From Hymenobacter sp. (lineage in GTDB: Bacteria; Bacteroidota; Bacteroidia; Cytophagales; Hymenobacteraceae), in NCBI GenBank assembly GCA_028288445.1, contig JAQBNT010000230.1, positions 1-61,135 on the forward strand: DNA of 61,135 nucleotides. The letters are read 5' to 3'. Positions 51,020 to 60,009 of this stretch are shown here, one piece after another (within the stretch, counting starts at the first letter, position 1; each line of letters begins with the position of its first letter). The notes beneath the pieces are model-generated. The model did no database searches and was not told where the DNA came from. It saw only the letters and a program-made list of their open reading frames with translations. The translations under genes were made by a program, and so were the position numbers.

Positions 51020-51967
51020 CTATGTCAGCGCGGCCCGCGTGTTCTGCTCATCCAACGCCAGCTGGGCAATTAGCGCGTCCAGGCCGTCGTATTTTTCTTC
51101 GGCCCGCAGCCAGGCCACAAACTCCAGCGTCAGCAGCTGGTCGTATAAATCGCCGCTGAAATCAAGTAAGTTAACCTCAATCGTCTGGGCCAAATCAGTG
51201 CCAATTGTGGGCCGCACCCCAATACTAAGCATCGCCTGATGCCGCGTACCTGCCGCCGTAATAGCCCAAACTGCGTAAATGCCATGGGCCGGAACCAGCT
51301 TCAATGGCTCCTGAACGGCCAGATTAGCCGTCGGATAGCCAATGGTGCGGCCGAGCTTCTGGCCATGCTCCACCACGCCCGCGAGTGGGTAGTGATAGCC
51401 CAAATAACGGTTGGCCGTGGCGATATCGCCCTGCCGCAGCGCCTGCCGAATGCGGGTACTGCTCACACCTACGGCATCCACGTCTTCGCGGGGAATTTCC
51501 TCCACGGTCAGGCCATAGCGGTCGGCATTCTGGCTGAGGTAGTCAAAGCCGCCTTCGCGGTTTTTGCCAAAACGGTGGTCGTAGCCGATAACCAATTGCT
51601 TAGCGCCCACAGTTTTCAGCAGCAGGTTCTGGATGTATTCCTCCGAAGTCCACTGCGCGAATTCCCTGGTGAAGGGCACAATGAGCAGGTAGTCCACGCC
51701 CCGCTCGGCGAGCTTGGCAATGCGCTCATCCAGCGTGTTAAGCAGCTGCAAATCCAGGAGTTCGGGGTGGGATGGGGGCGGCCCCAGCACCAGGCGCGGG
51801 TGCGGCCAGTAGGTAATCACCACCGACGGCCCGCCGCTGGCCTGCGCCACCTCACGCAGCCGCGCCAGAATGCGCTGGTGCCCCACATGCACCCCATCAA
51901 AAGTGCCGCTGGTAACAACGGCATTGGCAAGAAACGGAAACTGGGCCGGGTCGCGGATGACGTGCAT
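51020..51967 (-). CDS. ribF: Bifunctional riboflavin kinase/FAD synthetase
   Basis: A 315-residue enzyme that phosphorylates riboflavin to FMN and adenylates it to FAD. The FAD synthetase half has the nucleotidyltransferase motif GTFDGVHVGHQRIL and VVITYWPHPRLVLG, with YDHRFGKNREGGFDYL; the kinase half has GYPTANLAVQEPLKLVPAHG and TIEVNLLDFSGDLYDQLLTL. Typical length. No FMN riboswitch fold was seen upstream. A TACCTTCG box (52008-52015 on the minus strand) could give it its own promoter inside the ftsX-ribF gene block. Confidence 0.95.
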   Translation of the reverse strand: MHVIRDPAQFPFLANAVVTSGTFDGVHVGHQRILARLREVAQASGGPSVVITYWPHPRLVLGPPPSHPELLDLQLLNTLDERIAKLAERGVDYLLIVPFTREFAQWTSEEYIQNLLLKTVGAKQLVIGYDHRFGKNREGGFDYLSQNADRYGLTVEEIPREDVDAVGVSSTRIRQALRQGDIATANRYLGYHYPLAGVVEHGQKLGRTIGYPTANLAVQEPLKLVPAHGIYAVWAITAAGTRHQAMLSIGVRPTIGTDLAQTIEVNLLDFSGDLYDQLLTLEFVAWLRAEEKYDGLDALIAQLALDEQNTRAALT

Positions 51968-52062
51968 AAGGCGCCGGAGAAGCGTATTGAAGGAATAAAA
52001 ACCGCCACGAAGGTAGCGGACATGGGCCTGAGACGCGCCCGCGCCGCGATAATCCGGTAGTG

Positions 52063-52902
52063 CTATTCCGGGCTGGCTTCGGGGGCTGCCTCGTGTGCCT
52101 GGTGTTGCTGTGCCGCCAAAGCATCAGCCTGAAGTGCGGCAAAATATTGCAAGCCAGCGCGGTTGGGGGCCGTGTGGGGCCGCTCGCGACGGGGCCGGGC
52201 CGGGTCTTCACCCTCGGGCCGGGGCGGGCGTAGGGCCTCAATGGCCTCAAGCGTGAAGGCATCTTCCACCCGAAACTCGCCGATGCGGGTGCGCACCAGG
52301 CGCGTGAGGTGGGCGCCGCAACCCAGGGCCACGCCCAGGTCGCGGGCCAGGCTGCGGATGTAGGTGCCCTTGGAACACACTACCCGAAAATCAATTTCGG
52401 GCAGCGCGATGCGCGTAAGCTCAAAGGCTTTGATTTCTACCGTTTTGGCTTTGATTTCAGCCTCCTGGCCGGTGCGGGCCAGCTCGTAGGCCCGCTTGCC
52501 GTCGATTTTTACGGCGGAAAAAATGGGTGGCGTTTGCTGGATGAGGCCAGTGAACTGGGCCGTGGCGGCCGTAATCTGTTCGTCGGTGAGGTGGGCGTAG
52601 GGGCGGGCCATGTCCACGGCCGTTTCCAGGTCGAAGCTCGGGGTGGTTTCGCCGAGGCGGAAGGTGCCGGTATACTCCTTTTCCTGAGCCTGAATGAGGT
52701 CGATTTCCTTGGTTTTCTTGCCCGTACAAAGGATGAGCAGGCCGGTAGCCAGGGGGTCGAGCGTGCCGGCGTGGCCAATTTTCTTGATGCGCAGCGTGTT
52801 CTTCACCTTGCGCACCACATCAAAGGAGGTCCACGTCAGGGGCTTGTCCAGGAGCAGGACTTCCCCCGTTTCAAAATCGAAATCGGCCAGGGTCTTCGTC
52901 AT
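52063..52902 (-). CDS. truB: tRNA pseudouridine(55) synthase TruB
   Basis: A 279-residue synthase forming pseudouridine-55 in the T-loop of tRNA. The catalytic Asp lies in GHAGTLDPLATGLLILCTGK; other TruB motifs are LLLDKPLTWTSFDVVRKVKN, QTPPIFSAVKIDGKRAYELA and CSKGTYIRSLARDLGVALGC. The C-terminal ~50 residues are a Pro/Glu/Arg- and Gln/Ala-rich tail (PPRPEGEDPARPRRERPHTA) beyond the usual domain end. The ATG shares one base with the uppP stop codon, so the two are translationally coupled. Confidence 0.95.
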   Translation of the reverse strand: MTKTLADFDFETGEVLLLDKPLTWTSFDVVRKVKNTLRIKKIGHAGTLDPLATGLLILCTGKKTKEIDLIQAQEKEYTGTFRLGETTPSFDLETAVDMARPYAHLTDEQITAATAQFTGLIQQTPPIFSAVKIDGKRAYELARTGQEAEIKAKTVEIKAFELTRIALPEIDFRVVCSKGTYIRSLARDLGVALGCGAHLTRLVRTRIGEFRVEDAFTLEAIEALRPPRPEGEDPARPRRERPHTAPNRAGLQYFAALQADALAAQQHQAHEAAPEASPE

Positions 52903-53732
52903 TATACCAGATTTAAGGGCAGCTTCAACGCCAACATAATCAACAAAATACCGCCCGCAACGATGCGGTAGATGCCAAAGGCCCGGAAACCATACTTCGC
53001 CACAAAGCCCACAAACAGCCGAATGGCCAGCAGCGCCACCACAAAGGCCACCACATTGCCCAAGGCCAGCATCTTCAGCTCGGTGCCCGAAAACAGGTGC
53101 GATACATCAACGCCAGCCGCTTTGGCATCCTTGTAATAATCGTAAATGTCCTTCACTGCCGCCGCTGCCATCGTGGGCATGGCCAGGAAAAAGGCAAACT
53201 CAGCCGCCGCCTTGCGCGTGAGCTTCTGGGTGAGGCCGCCGATGATGGTGGCCGCCGAGCGGCTGGTGCCCGGCACCACGGCCAGGCACTGGAACAGGCC
53301 GATTATCAGGGCTTCCTTGAAGCTGGGATTGGTGACGGGGTGGCCGCCTTCCTGCGGGTCCTCCTGCGGAAACCAGCGGTCGATAAACAGCAGGACTATG
53401 CCACCAACAACGAGCATCACCGCCACGGTAGTTACTGATTCGAGCAGTGCGTCGATGTGTTTTTTGAACAGCAGCCCCACCAGCACAATGGGCAGGAAGG
53501 CTACCAACAGCTTCAAATAGAAGTCAATACTCTGAAAAAAGCGCTTGTAATAAACTACAAATACCGACAGAATAGCGCCCAACTGAATAACAACCAGATA
53601 GAGCTTGAAAAACGGCGTAACCGGAATGCCCAGCAGGGCCGAGGCGATAATCATGTGCCCGGTGCTGGAAACGGGCAAAAACTCGGTAATGCCCTCCACG
53701 ATGGCGAGGAGCAGCGCGTGCCAATAAGTCAT
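52902..53732 (-). CDS. uppP: Undecaprenyl-diphosphate phosphatase
   Basis: A 276-residue integral membrane phosphatase (BacA) that recycles undecaprenyl diphosphate for cell-wall synthesis. The two active-site motifs are visible: [20 protein letters not shown] (Glu-rich box) and [20 protein letters not shown] (PGTSRS box), with about eight helices. Length is normal. It follows the DUF3098 gene after 80 bases and overlaps truB by one base. Identification is firm. Confidence 0.96.
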   Translation of the reverse strand: MTYWHALLLAIVEGITEFLPVSSTGHMIIASALLGIPVTPFFKLYLVVIQLGAILSVFVVYYKRFFQSIDFYLKLLVAFLPIVLVGLLFKKHIDALLESVTTVAVMLVVGGIVLLFIDRWFPQEDPQEGGHPVTNPSFKEALIIGLFQCLAVVPGTSRSAATIIGGLTQKLTRKAAAEFAFFLAMPTMAAAAVKDIYDYYKDAKAAGVDVSHLFSGTELKMLALGNVVAFVVALLAIRLFVGFVAKYGFRAFGIYRIVAGGILLIMLALKLPLNLV

Positions 53733-53812
53733 TTAACAGGTAATCAGTTATCAGGAAGCAGACAGTGATGAGTTGTTCCGGTTTTAAAAACAGAAACAAC
53801 TCAACAGAAGTG

Positions 53813-54139
53813 CTAGTAAGGGCGCTTATAAGCGGGGGCGGCGGCAGGAGCGTTGGCTGCAACGGGTACATCGGTGGTGAAGGCCGGCGTAACCAAGTGG
53901 GCATCGGGAGCCGCAACCACCGATTTATCGCGCACCATAATGGCGGCAAACTCCACAATAAACCCGGCAATGAGCAGCAGCGGCCCGAGCGTGATGCCCA
54001 CGAAATCCTCGCCGTAATTGGCCTTGTCGCCAAACATCATGGTAATAAAGCCGGCGGCCAGCAGAGCCAGGCCTGCCCACATCAGGCGGTAGTTACGGGG
54101 ACCAAAGGCGAAGCGGAAGGCGGGTTTGGTGGGTTGCAT
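53813..54139 (-). CDS. DUF3098 membrane protein
   Basis: A 108-residue protein with two helices (LMWAGLALLAAGFITMMFGD and GITLGPLLLIAGFIVEFAAI) and FAFGPRNYRLM before the first. This fits DUF3098, a Bacteroidota family regularly found between ftsX and uppP. The C-terminal ~35 residues are Ala/Pro-rich and end AAAPAYKRPY. Function unknown; context points to the division/cell-wall cluster. A palindromic repeat separates it from ftsX. Confidence 0.85.
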   Translation of the reverse strand: MQPTKPAFRFAFGPRNYRLMWAGLALLAAGFITMMFGDKANYGEDFVGITLGPLLLIAGFIVEFAAIMVRDKSVVAAPDAHLVTPAFTTDVPVAANAPAAAPAYKRPY

Positions 54140-54150
54140 AGTTATTTGTT

Positions 54151-54225
54151 AGCTGTTGGTTGTCAGTTGTTAGTGTCGGAATGATAGGCTGATGGAATGG
54201 GCCTGACAAATGACAATCAGCAACT
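54151..54225. repeat. Imperfect inverted repeat between ftsX and DUF3098 genes
   Basis: Arms 54151-54173 and 54203-54225 match as reverse complements at 18 of 23 positions, made of GTTGTCAGTTG/CAACTGATAA-type words. It fills the 98-base intergenic gap. Related word sequence (AGTTATC, TAACCAGCAATTA) also occurs at ~2700-2740. It looks like a degenerate interspersed repeat; no T-run. Confidence 0.55.
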
Positions 54226-54237
54226 GATAACTAAAAA

Positions 54238-55137
54238 TTAATACAAGTCGTCGAGCGACATTTTGAGGTACTTATGCACGGCGCGGGCCGAGCTGAAAAA
54301 GCCGATAACTACGCCCAGTACGATGACGCCGAGCAGCAACACGCCCAAGCGCAGGTCGTCGCGCAACAGGCGCAGCGGTTCTACTTCGAGGTAAGCGTAT
54401 TGCAGCAGCGCCACCAGAATCAGGGCGGCTAACAAGCCGCTGGCGAGGCCCTGCCACGTAGCCCGCCGCAAAAACGGCTGCTGGATAAAGAGCCGCGTCG
54501 CGCCCACCAGTTGCATGGAGCGGATGAGAAACCGCTGCGAGAACAGCGCCAGCTTAATCGTATTGTTAATCAGAATGACCACCACCAGCACCAGCACCGC
54601 CGCGAAGCCCAGCAGCACGAGGCTCACCCGCGTCAGGTTGTTGTTGATACTGGCGAACAAATCCTGCGGATACTGCACCTCAAACACGCCGCGCTGGGCC
54701 GAAATGCTGCGGTTGAGCTGGCCCAGGTGAGTGGTGTCGGTGAATTCGGGCTTGATTTTGAGCACGTAGGCATCGCGCAACGGGTTGTCGCCGAGGAACT
54801 GGCGGAAATCCTCGCCGGTGCTTTGCAGCAGTTGGCGGGCGCCTTCTTCCTTGCTCACGAAGCGAATCTGGGGCTTGCCGTTGCGTTCGGCCACGAAAGG
54901 CTGCTGGCCGAGGTCCTGCTGCAGGCGCAGCAGCTCCGTTTCGGGCAGGTCGCGGTCGAGGTATACCTGCACCTCCAGGTTTTCGCGCACTACTTCGCTC
55001 AGCTTTTGGGCGTGCACCAGCAGCAGGCCAAACAAACCAATCACCACCAAGGCCAGCGTAATGCTGAACACCACGAGCAAAGTAGGGTAGGAGCCGAGCT
55101 TTTTCTTGCGCGAATGGGAAGTGGTTGGGGCAGCCAT
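54238..55137 (-). CDS. ftsX: Cell-division ABC-transporter permease FtsX
   Basis: A 299-residue FtsX-type permease that couples the FtsE ATPase to cell-wall hydrolysis at the septum. One N-terminal helix (TLLVVFSITLALVVIGLFGLLL), an extracytoplasmic domain (QVYLDRDLPETELLRLQQDL, VSKEEGARQLLQSTGEDFRQ), and three C-terminal helices with RFLIRSMQLVGATRLFIQQP, the characteristic loop. ftsE is not in the neighbourhood, as usual in Bacteroidota. I start at ATG 55137; a TTG at 55146 overlaps the promoter-like TACCTTTG and is unlikely. Confidence 0.93.
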   Translation of the reverse strand: MAAPTTSHSRKKKLGSYPTLLVVFSITLALVVIGLFGLLLVHAQKLSEVVRENLEVQVYLDRDLPETELLRLQQDLGQQPFVAERNGKPQIRFVSKEEGARQLLQSTGEDFRQFLGDNPLRDAYVLKIKPEFTDTTHLGQLNRSISAQRGVFEVQYPQDLFASINNNLTRVSLVLLGFAAVLVLVVVILINNTIKLALFSQRFLIRSMQLVGATRLFIQQPFLRRATWQGLASGLLAALILVALLQYAYLEVEPLRLLRDDLRLGVLLLGVIVLGVVIGFFSSARAVHKYLKMSLDDLY

Positions 55138-55143
55138 ATCCGG

Positions 55144-55151
55144 CAAAGGTA
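55144..55151 (-). promoter_or_regulatory. Putative -7 box of ftsX
   Basis: Read on the minus strand this is TACCTTTG, an exact TAnnTTTG match, ending 6 bases before the ftsX ATG. Transcription would begin at about the ATG, so the mRNA would be leaderless. Confidence 0.5.
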
Positions 55152-55203
55152 ACGGAAGCGTCAGGGAAAAAAGAACGTCGTGCTGAGCGGCAGCCCACAG
55201 AAC

Positions 55204-58200
55204 CTATAAGTTAGTGCGCGGGTCTTCATCCACGGTCATCACCTCCTTGCCTTCGCGGGCTTTCTGGGTGTTGCGTTCCTTCTTCTTGGGGTTTTTGCGG
55301 GTGAATAGCTCGCCGAAGGTATTGAACTGCTCAGTGTGTAGCAGCGAGAGGCCCGCCCGGGGCTGGTTGATGGTTTCCAGGTCGCGCGGGGTGGTTTCGT
55401 AGCGCAGCTTTGCCCGAAACTTGCCATCGGCCCGCAGGTAGTATTCCAAGCTGAGGTCGCCGAGCAGGGAGGCCTGGCCGGCGGTGTTGCCGCTACTGGG
55501 GGTTGTGGTAGAACCGCCGGGGGTTGTGCTATTTACCAGGTTGGAATTGCTGGTGAAGCCACCTTCGCGCGTCACGCGCAAGCGCCCGTTCAGAAACGAG
55601 TAGCTGAGCCGAACTTGCAGGGCCTGCAACTGCTCGGCGGTGATGCCGTTGATGTTGAAATCAATTTCCAGGTTCTGGTCGATTTGCGAGGTGAGCAGGC
55701 CGAGTTGGGTACTCAGCACCTGGCCCAGGCTCTTAAACGCCGTATTGTCCTGCCCTCGAATGGAAATGGTGTTGCCAAACGAGCCCGGTGGCGAAAGCTG
55801 CTTAAACACCAGCAGGCTGAAAACCTGGCGATTGAGTTCCTGCTCGTCGTTGCGTAGTGAGGTGGTGAAAGCCGCCAAATCGCCCTGGAGCGTGCCCGGC
55901 GTGTCGTTGAACTCGAGGTTGAGCTTGATGGCCGGCAGCAGCAGCGGTCCAGTCAGATTCATCACGGCCGTCACGGGCACCACGGCCACGCTACCCGACG
56001 AGCCCGAGCCCAGCACCGGCGCCAGCGAGGTACGCTGCGTATAAGTAGCCGTCACGTTCATCTCGCCAGCCAGCGGGTCACCGTTCCAGGAGATAATGCC
56101 GCCCGGCCGCACCACAAACTCCTTGTTAATGAGGCCTTGCAGGGTAAAATTATACGCACCCCGCACAATCTCCACCTGCCCGTACATGTTGAATTCGCCG
56201 CGCGTATCAATGGCCATGCGCAGCTGGCCTGCCGCCGAGCCGCGAATCACATCCCCCGTGCTTTCATCCAGCAAAATCTCCACGTAAGCCTCTGGCGTGA
56301 TAGTCAGGTTCATGTTGAGCTTGATGCCCGACAGGTCCACTTTGTCCTGCGCGGCCACCGCCACGGCCTTCTTGGTGATGACGGTATCGCCCATCGGGTT
56401 GTTGTTCACGAACTTAATGTAGCCAGCCTTCTCCGCCTTAGCCGCATTGTCAAGAGGCAGGCTCACGCGGGTACCAGCCTCGCTGCTGGCCCGCACGGTC
56501 ACGTCCAGGTCGTCGGTGGGGCCGGTTACGCGAGCGGTGCCGGTGGCGTAGGCCGTGCCGAAGTACAGCTCGTTGTCCTTGCGGGTGGTGTTGAGTACCT
56601 GCATCTTACGGAAATTGGCCGCAATGTCCAGGCTCATGTTCTTGAAGCCGCGATGGTTCACGATGCCGTCCACGGTGCCGGTGTTGCCCAGCACGTCGCG
56701 CAGCTTGATGTTGCGGAATTCTATCGACTTATTAGTGAAGCTGATGCGGTCGGCAAACGTGTACGTCGTGCCGAGGTAGCCGAAGGTGAGGCGGCCGTTA
56801 CTCACATCTACGTGCCCAAGCAGGTTCGGCGCGCCAAACAGGCCCGTGAGGCGCAGCTCGCCGCGCCCGGTGCCGCCCAGGTTCTTGAACAACGACCCCA
56901 AAAAGGGCTGCGCCAGCACAATGGGCGCATCATTGAGCGTGCCGGTGAGGTTGAACTGGTTGGTCTGGTCCTTCGGTGCGATGTCGCCCAGCACGGTCAG
57001 CACCGACTGGCCGGCACGGGCCACGTCCATGTTCACGCGCAACTTGCCAGCGGCATTGTCCCAGTCGCCACGCCCGGCTACCTGGCCAATCAGCGTGCCG
57101 TCGTACTTCAGCGAGTCCACGCCCAGCGTCGTGCTGATGGCCAGCGGGCCGTACACGCCGCTCACGGTGCCTTGCGCGTTCACGCGGCCCGCCAGGTTCT
57201 GGCCAGTCAGGGTTTTGAGCGTGGCCAACTCAAAGTCCTTGATTTGCAGCTGCAGCGGCGGCTGACTGGCATTGGGCGAGATGAAACCCTGCGCCCCCAC
57301 AAACTGCTCCCCGTTGCTGAACGTCAGGTTCTTGATGTCGAACTCCTTGCCGTAATCCGAAATCCGCACGGAGTTATCGGCCGCGATGGTCCAGTCCTTG
57401 TCCAGCAAATGCACGTCCGACTGGCGAAATACCACCTCCACCGCCCGCGCCAGAAAGGCCATCGAGCCGTTGATGGTGGCCTTGTTGGTGGTGCCCGTCT
57501 GGGCCAGCGAGGTCGAAAAGTTGATGCGCTGCTGGTCCCACACGCCTTCCACGATGAATTTTTCGGTGCGGCCCAGCCCCGGCAGCACCTGCCGGTCGCT
57601 CGTGATGCTGGCCTGGGCCAGGATATCGGGCTTGTAGGGCAGCTTTGAGGTGAGGAAGTCGAAGTTGTCGTTCACGGTCTGCACCGGACCATAGCGCAGG
57701 CTGTCGAGGTGGCCGCCCAGCTGGAAAATCGACGTGGCCCCGTTCCGAAACGAGCCATCGATGCGGCTGCCATCAGCCACTCGCAACTCGGGCACGAACA
57801 GCGTCAGCACCGGGTTAGCTTTTTTTAGATTCAGCAACAAATCAACCTGATACACCGGCAATACCCGCTGGCGCTTGCGGCGGTAGTAGTCGGCTGTAGC
57901 CACGGGGTTACTCTCAAAATTGAGGCGGTACTCGGTGATGAGCGTCTGCACGTCGCGCACCACATCGGAAGTGTTGAAGGTGCCGGCCAGGCTGGCATTC
58001 AGCGCTTCGGAGCGCAGCGTTACCCGGCGCTGGTTCAGGCGGTTGCGGGTACTCACCACGTCCAGCGTGTCCAGGTTCAGCTTGCGGCCTTCCAGCGTGA
58101 AGCGCGAATGGCGCAGGTAGGCGTGGCCAATGAGCGAGTCGAGCTGCACGCCCTTGAATTTCACATCGGCGGTGGTGCTCACGGTCAGTGGCTGGCTCAT

Positions 58201-59823
58201 CAGGCCCAGGGTGCGCAGGTTGGCGTGGTCGATTTTGGTCTTGATGTCCACGTCCTGGTGCTCGCGGTCAAGGTCTACATGGCCGTCGGCTACGAGGCTC
58301 ACGGCCGGGTCGCGCACCGTAATGTGGCCATTGAAAGCCTGCTGATGGAAGTCGCCGCTGAGCGTGATGTTGTGGTAGCGGTAGCCGTTCAGCCAGATGG
58401 CCGGCACCGTGAGGGCGGCCTGGCCCCGCGCAAACGGCGGCAAAAAGCCCACGCCCGATACTTTCCCGTTCAGCGTCACGTCCCGGATAATGCTTTCATC
58501 GCCCAGAAACTTGCCCAACTGGAAGGCGTTGGAGCGCACCGTGCCCTCGTAAGTGGCGTGCGTGAGGTCGGTTTTGGTCTTGAGGTTCACGTCCGTCGAC
58601 ACAAAGCCCAGGGCGGTGTCGAACGAGGCATTGGCCACAAAGTCGTTGTAGAAGCCCAGCATCTGGCCCTGCAATTTTACCGTGCCCAGACGTTGCACAA
58701 TCTTATTGGCCGAAGCCGGCAACCACTTCTTCAAATCATTAGCCACCACCACCGAAGGCAGCAGGCGCAGGTCGATGAAGCTCTCCTTATAGTTAGGCAG
58801 GCCGTCGGCGTGGGCGCGCTTGGCCACAATGTGGGTGCCGGTGCCGTAGCGCACATCCAGGTTGTTCACCTTGAAGTCGCGCACGTAGCCCGAAGCATCA
58901 CCCGAAATCGCCACCGACTCGTGCATCGTGGCCAGTTGCGGCGCAAACTTGGCGATGTCATCCGAATAAACCTTTGAGTTGCGCAGCCGCGCAATGGTCT
59001 TCATCGAGTCGTTATACTCAGTGAAGTTGCTGAAAACCCGGAACTCAAACCGCACATAATCCTTAATCTGGCTGCGGCCCACGCGCAAACTCAAATCCTT
59101 GAACTCCCAGAAATGCGGTCCGTACGTCATATCCGCCGTGATTTCGCGGAGTGGTGTCCGCGAGGGCGTTTCCACCGCGTGCAGCTGGCTGATGCGCATC
59201 CGCAACGTGTCTTCCAGCCGGATTTTGGAGATGTCGGCGTAAATGCTGTCGACCAACAGATGGTCGTAGTCGATGCTCTGGCCGTAGGTTTTGGAATGCG
59301 GTACGTCGCCTTTTTCAATGGCGAAATGGCCGTTGCGCAGCGCTACGGTCGCAATCTGAAAATCGAACGGAGCCGACTTACTGGTGTCTTTCGATGGCCC
59401 AATCAGCCGCTTCACGGCCGCCGTAAACTGGCTGAAGGTGGTGGAATCGGGCTGGCCGGGCAGGTTCTTCAGCTCGAAGCGCGGCTCATTCAGCGTGAGG
59501 GTGGCAATATGCAAATGCCGCGGGTCGAACACCGAAAACAGCGAAATGTCCGCATCGGCCCGCCCAATGCTGAACAGCTCACCGCCGCGCCGGTCCTTCA
59601 CGCTCACGGCATCGAGCAGCACCCGCGAAAACGGCCGGATATCGACCGAGCCGATAGTAACCTGCTGGCCCAGCTTCTTCGTCAGCACGTCGGCTGCCTC
59701 GTGCGCCAAGCGGGTTTGCACGCTCGGAATCCGCAATGCCACCAGCGCCCCCACAATAGCCAATACCAGCAGCAGGCCGAAGCCCAGCAGGATTTTTAGC
59801 AGAATGGAGAAGAAACGACGCAC
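55204..59823 (-). CDS. tamB: TamB-type translocation/assembly protein (DUF490)
   Basis: A 1539-residue protein of the AsmA/TamB group thought to bridge the periplasm and move lipids or help outer-membrane assembly. The N-terminal helix (FFSILLKILLGFGLLLVLAI) anchors it in the inner membrane; the rest is a long series of beta-strands, with AsmA-like VLTKKLGQQVTIGSVDIRPF close to the start. The C-terminal DUF490 region is visible in ITPEAYVEILLDESTGDVI, GAAGQLRMAIDTRG-like repeats, GQVEIVRGAYNFTLQGLINK, PLAGEMNVTATYTQRTSLAP, SLLVFKQLSPPGSF and QNLEIDFNINGITAEQ. The start is GTG 59823. It diverges from tsaD with a CAACTTTG box upstream. Confidence 0.92.
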   Translation of the reverse strand: MRRFFSILLKILLGFGLLLVLAIVGALVALRIPSVQTRLAHEAADVLTKKLGQQVTIGSVDIRPFSRVLLDAVSVKDRRGGELFSIGRADADISLFSVFDPRHLHIATLTLNEPRFELKNLPGQPDSTTFSQFTAAVKRLIGPSKDTSKSAPFDFQIATVALRNGHFAIEKGDVPHSKTYGQSIDYDHLLVDSIYADISKIRLEDTLRMRISQLHAVETPSRTPLREITADMTYGPHFWEFKDLSLRVGRSQIKDYVRFEFRVFSNFTEYNDSMKTIARLRNSKVYSDDIAKFAPQLATMHESVAISGDASGYVRDFKVNNLDVRYGTGTHIVAKRAHADGLPNYKESFIDLRLLPSVVVANDLKKWLPASANKIVQRLGTVKLQGQMLGFYNDFVANASFDTALGFVSTDVNLKTKTDLTHATYEGTVRSNAFQLGKFLGDESIIRDVTLNGKVSGVGFLPPFARGQAALTVPAIWLNGYRYHNITLSGDFHQQAFNGHITVRDPAVSLVADGHVDLDREHQDVDIKTKIDHANLRTLGLMSQPLTVSTTADVKFKGVQLDSLIGHAYLRHSRFTLEGRKLNLDTLDVVSTRNRLNQRRVTLRSEALNASLAGTFNTSDVVRDVQTLITEYRLNFESNPVATADYYRRKRQRVLPVYQVDLLLNLKKANPVLTLFVPELRVADGSRIDGSFRNGATSIFQLGGHLDSLRYGPVQTVNDNFDFLTSKLPYKPDILAQASITSDRQVLPGLGRTEKFIVEGVWDQQRINFSTSLAQTGTTNKATINGSMAFLARAVEVVFRQSDVHLLDKDWTIAADNSVRISDYGKEFDIKNLTFSNGEQFVGAQGFISPNASQPPLQLQIKDFELATLKTLTGQNLAGRVNAQGTVSGVYGPLAISTTLGVDSLKYDGTLIGQVAGRGDWDNAAGKLRVNMDVARAGQSVLTVLGDIAPKDQTNQFNLTGTLNDAPIVLAQPFLGSLFKNLGGTGRGELRLTGLFGAPNLLGHVDVSNGRLTFGYLGTTYTFADRISFTNKSIEFRNIKLRDVLGNTGTVDGIVNHRGFKNMSLDIAANFRKMQVLNTTRKDNELYFGTAYATGTARVTGPTDDLDVTVRASSEAGTRVSLPLDNAAKAEKAGYIKFVNNNPMGDTVITKKAVAVAAQDKVDLSGIKLNMNLTITPEAYVEILLDESTGDVIRGSAAGQLRMAIDTRGEFNMYGQVEIVRGAYNFTLQGLINKEFVVRPGGIISWNGDPLAGEMNVTATYTQRTSLAPVLGSGSSGSVAVVPVTAVMNLTGPLLLPAIKLNLEFNDTPGTLQGDLAAFTTSLRNDEQELNRQVFSLLVFKQLSPPGSFGNTISIRGQDNTAFKSLGQVLSTQLGLLTSQIDQNLEIDFNINGITAEQLQALQVRLSYSFLNGRLRVTREGGFTSNSNLVNSTTPGGSTTTPSSGNTAGQASLLGDLSLEYYLRADGKFRAKLRYETTPRDLETINQPRAGLSLLHTEQFNTFGELFTRKNPKKKERNTQKAREGKEVMTVDEDPRTNL

Positions 59824-59864
59824 CGGGGCAAGAGGGATGAACGCGGGAAACGCGGGTTAAACCG

Positions 59865-59872
59865 CAAAGTTG
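59865..59872 (-). promoter_or_regulatory. Possible -7 box of tamB
   Basis: On the minus strand this is CAACTTTG, seven of eight matches to TAnnTTTG, 41 bases before the GTG start of tamB. Confidence 0.35.
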
Positions 59873-59977
59873 CGGCTTTTTAGTCGTTAGCAGCAACCAA
59901 AGGTCGGCATTGCCAACTATCAGGCCAATGGAACGGCTACGGTTGAGCCGGGGTTCAACTCTATCGCGCCGTGGTGC

Positions 59978-59985
59978 GACCTTTG
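59978..59985 (+). promoter_or_regulatory. Possible -7 box of tsaD
   Basis: GACCTTTG, seven of eight matches to TAnnTTTG, ends 24 bases before the tsaD ATG. With the tamB box it would make a divergent promoter region of ~190 bases. Confidence 0.35.
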
Positions 59986-60009
59986 TCCGCCCAACCTTCG
60001 ATTGACCCC

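Noticed and set aside
51968..52062. FMN riboswitch upstream of ribF
   Set aside because: The conserved RFN-element boxes are not visible in the short gap, which only has a promoter-like TACCTTCG.
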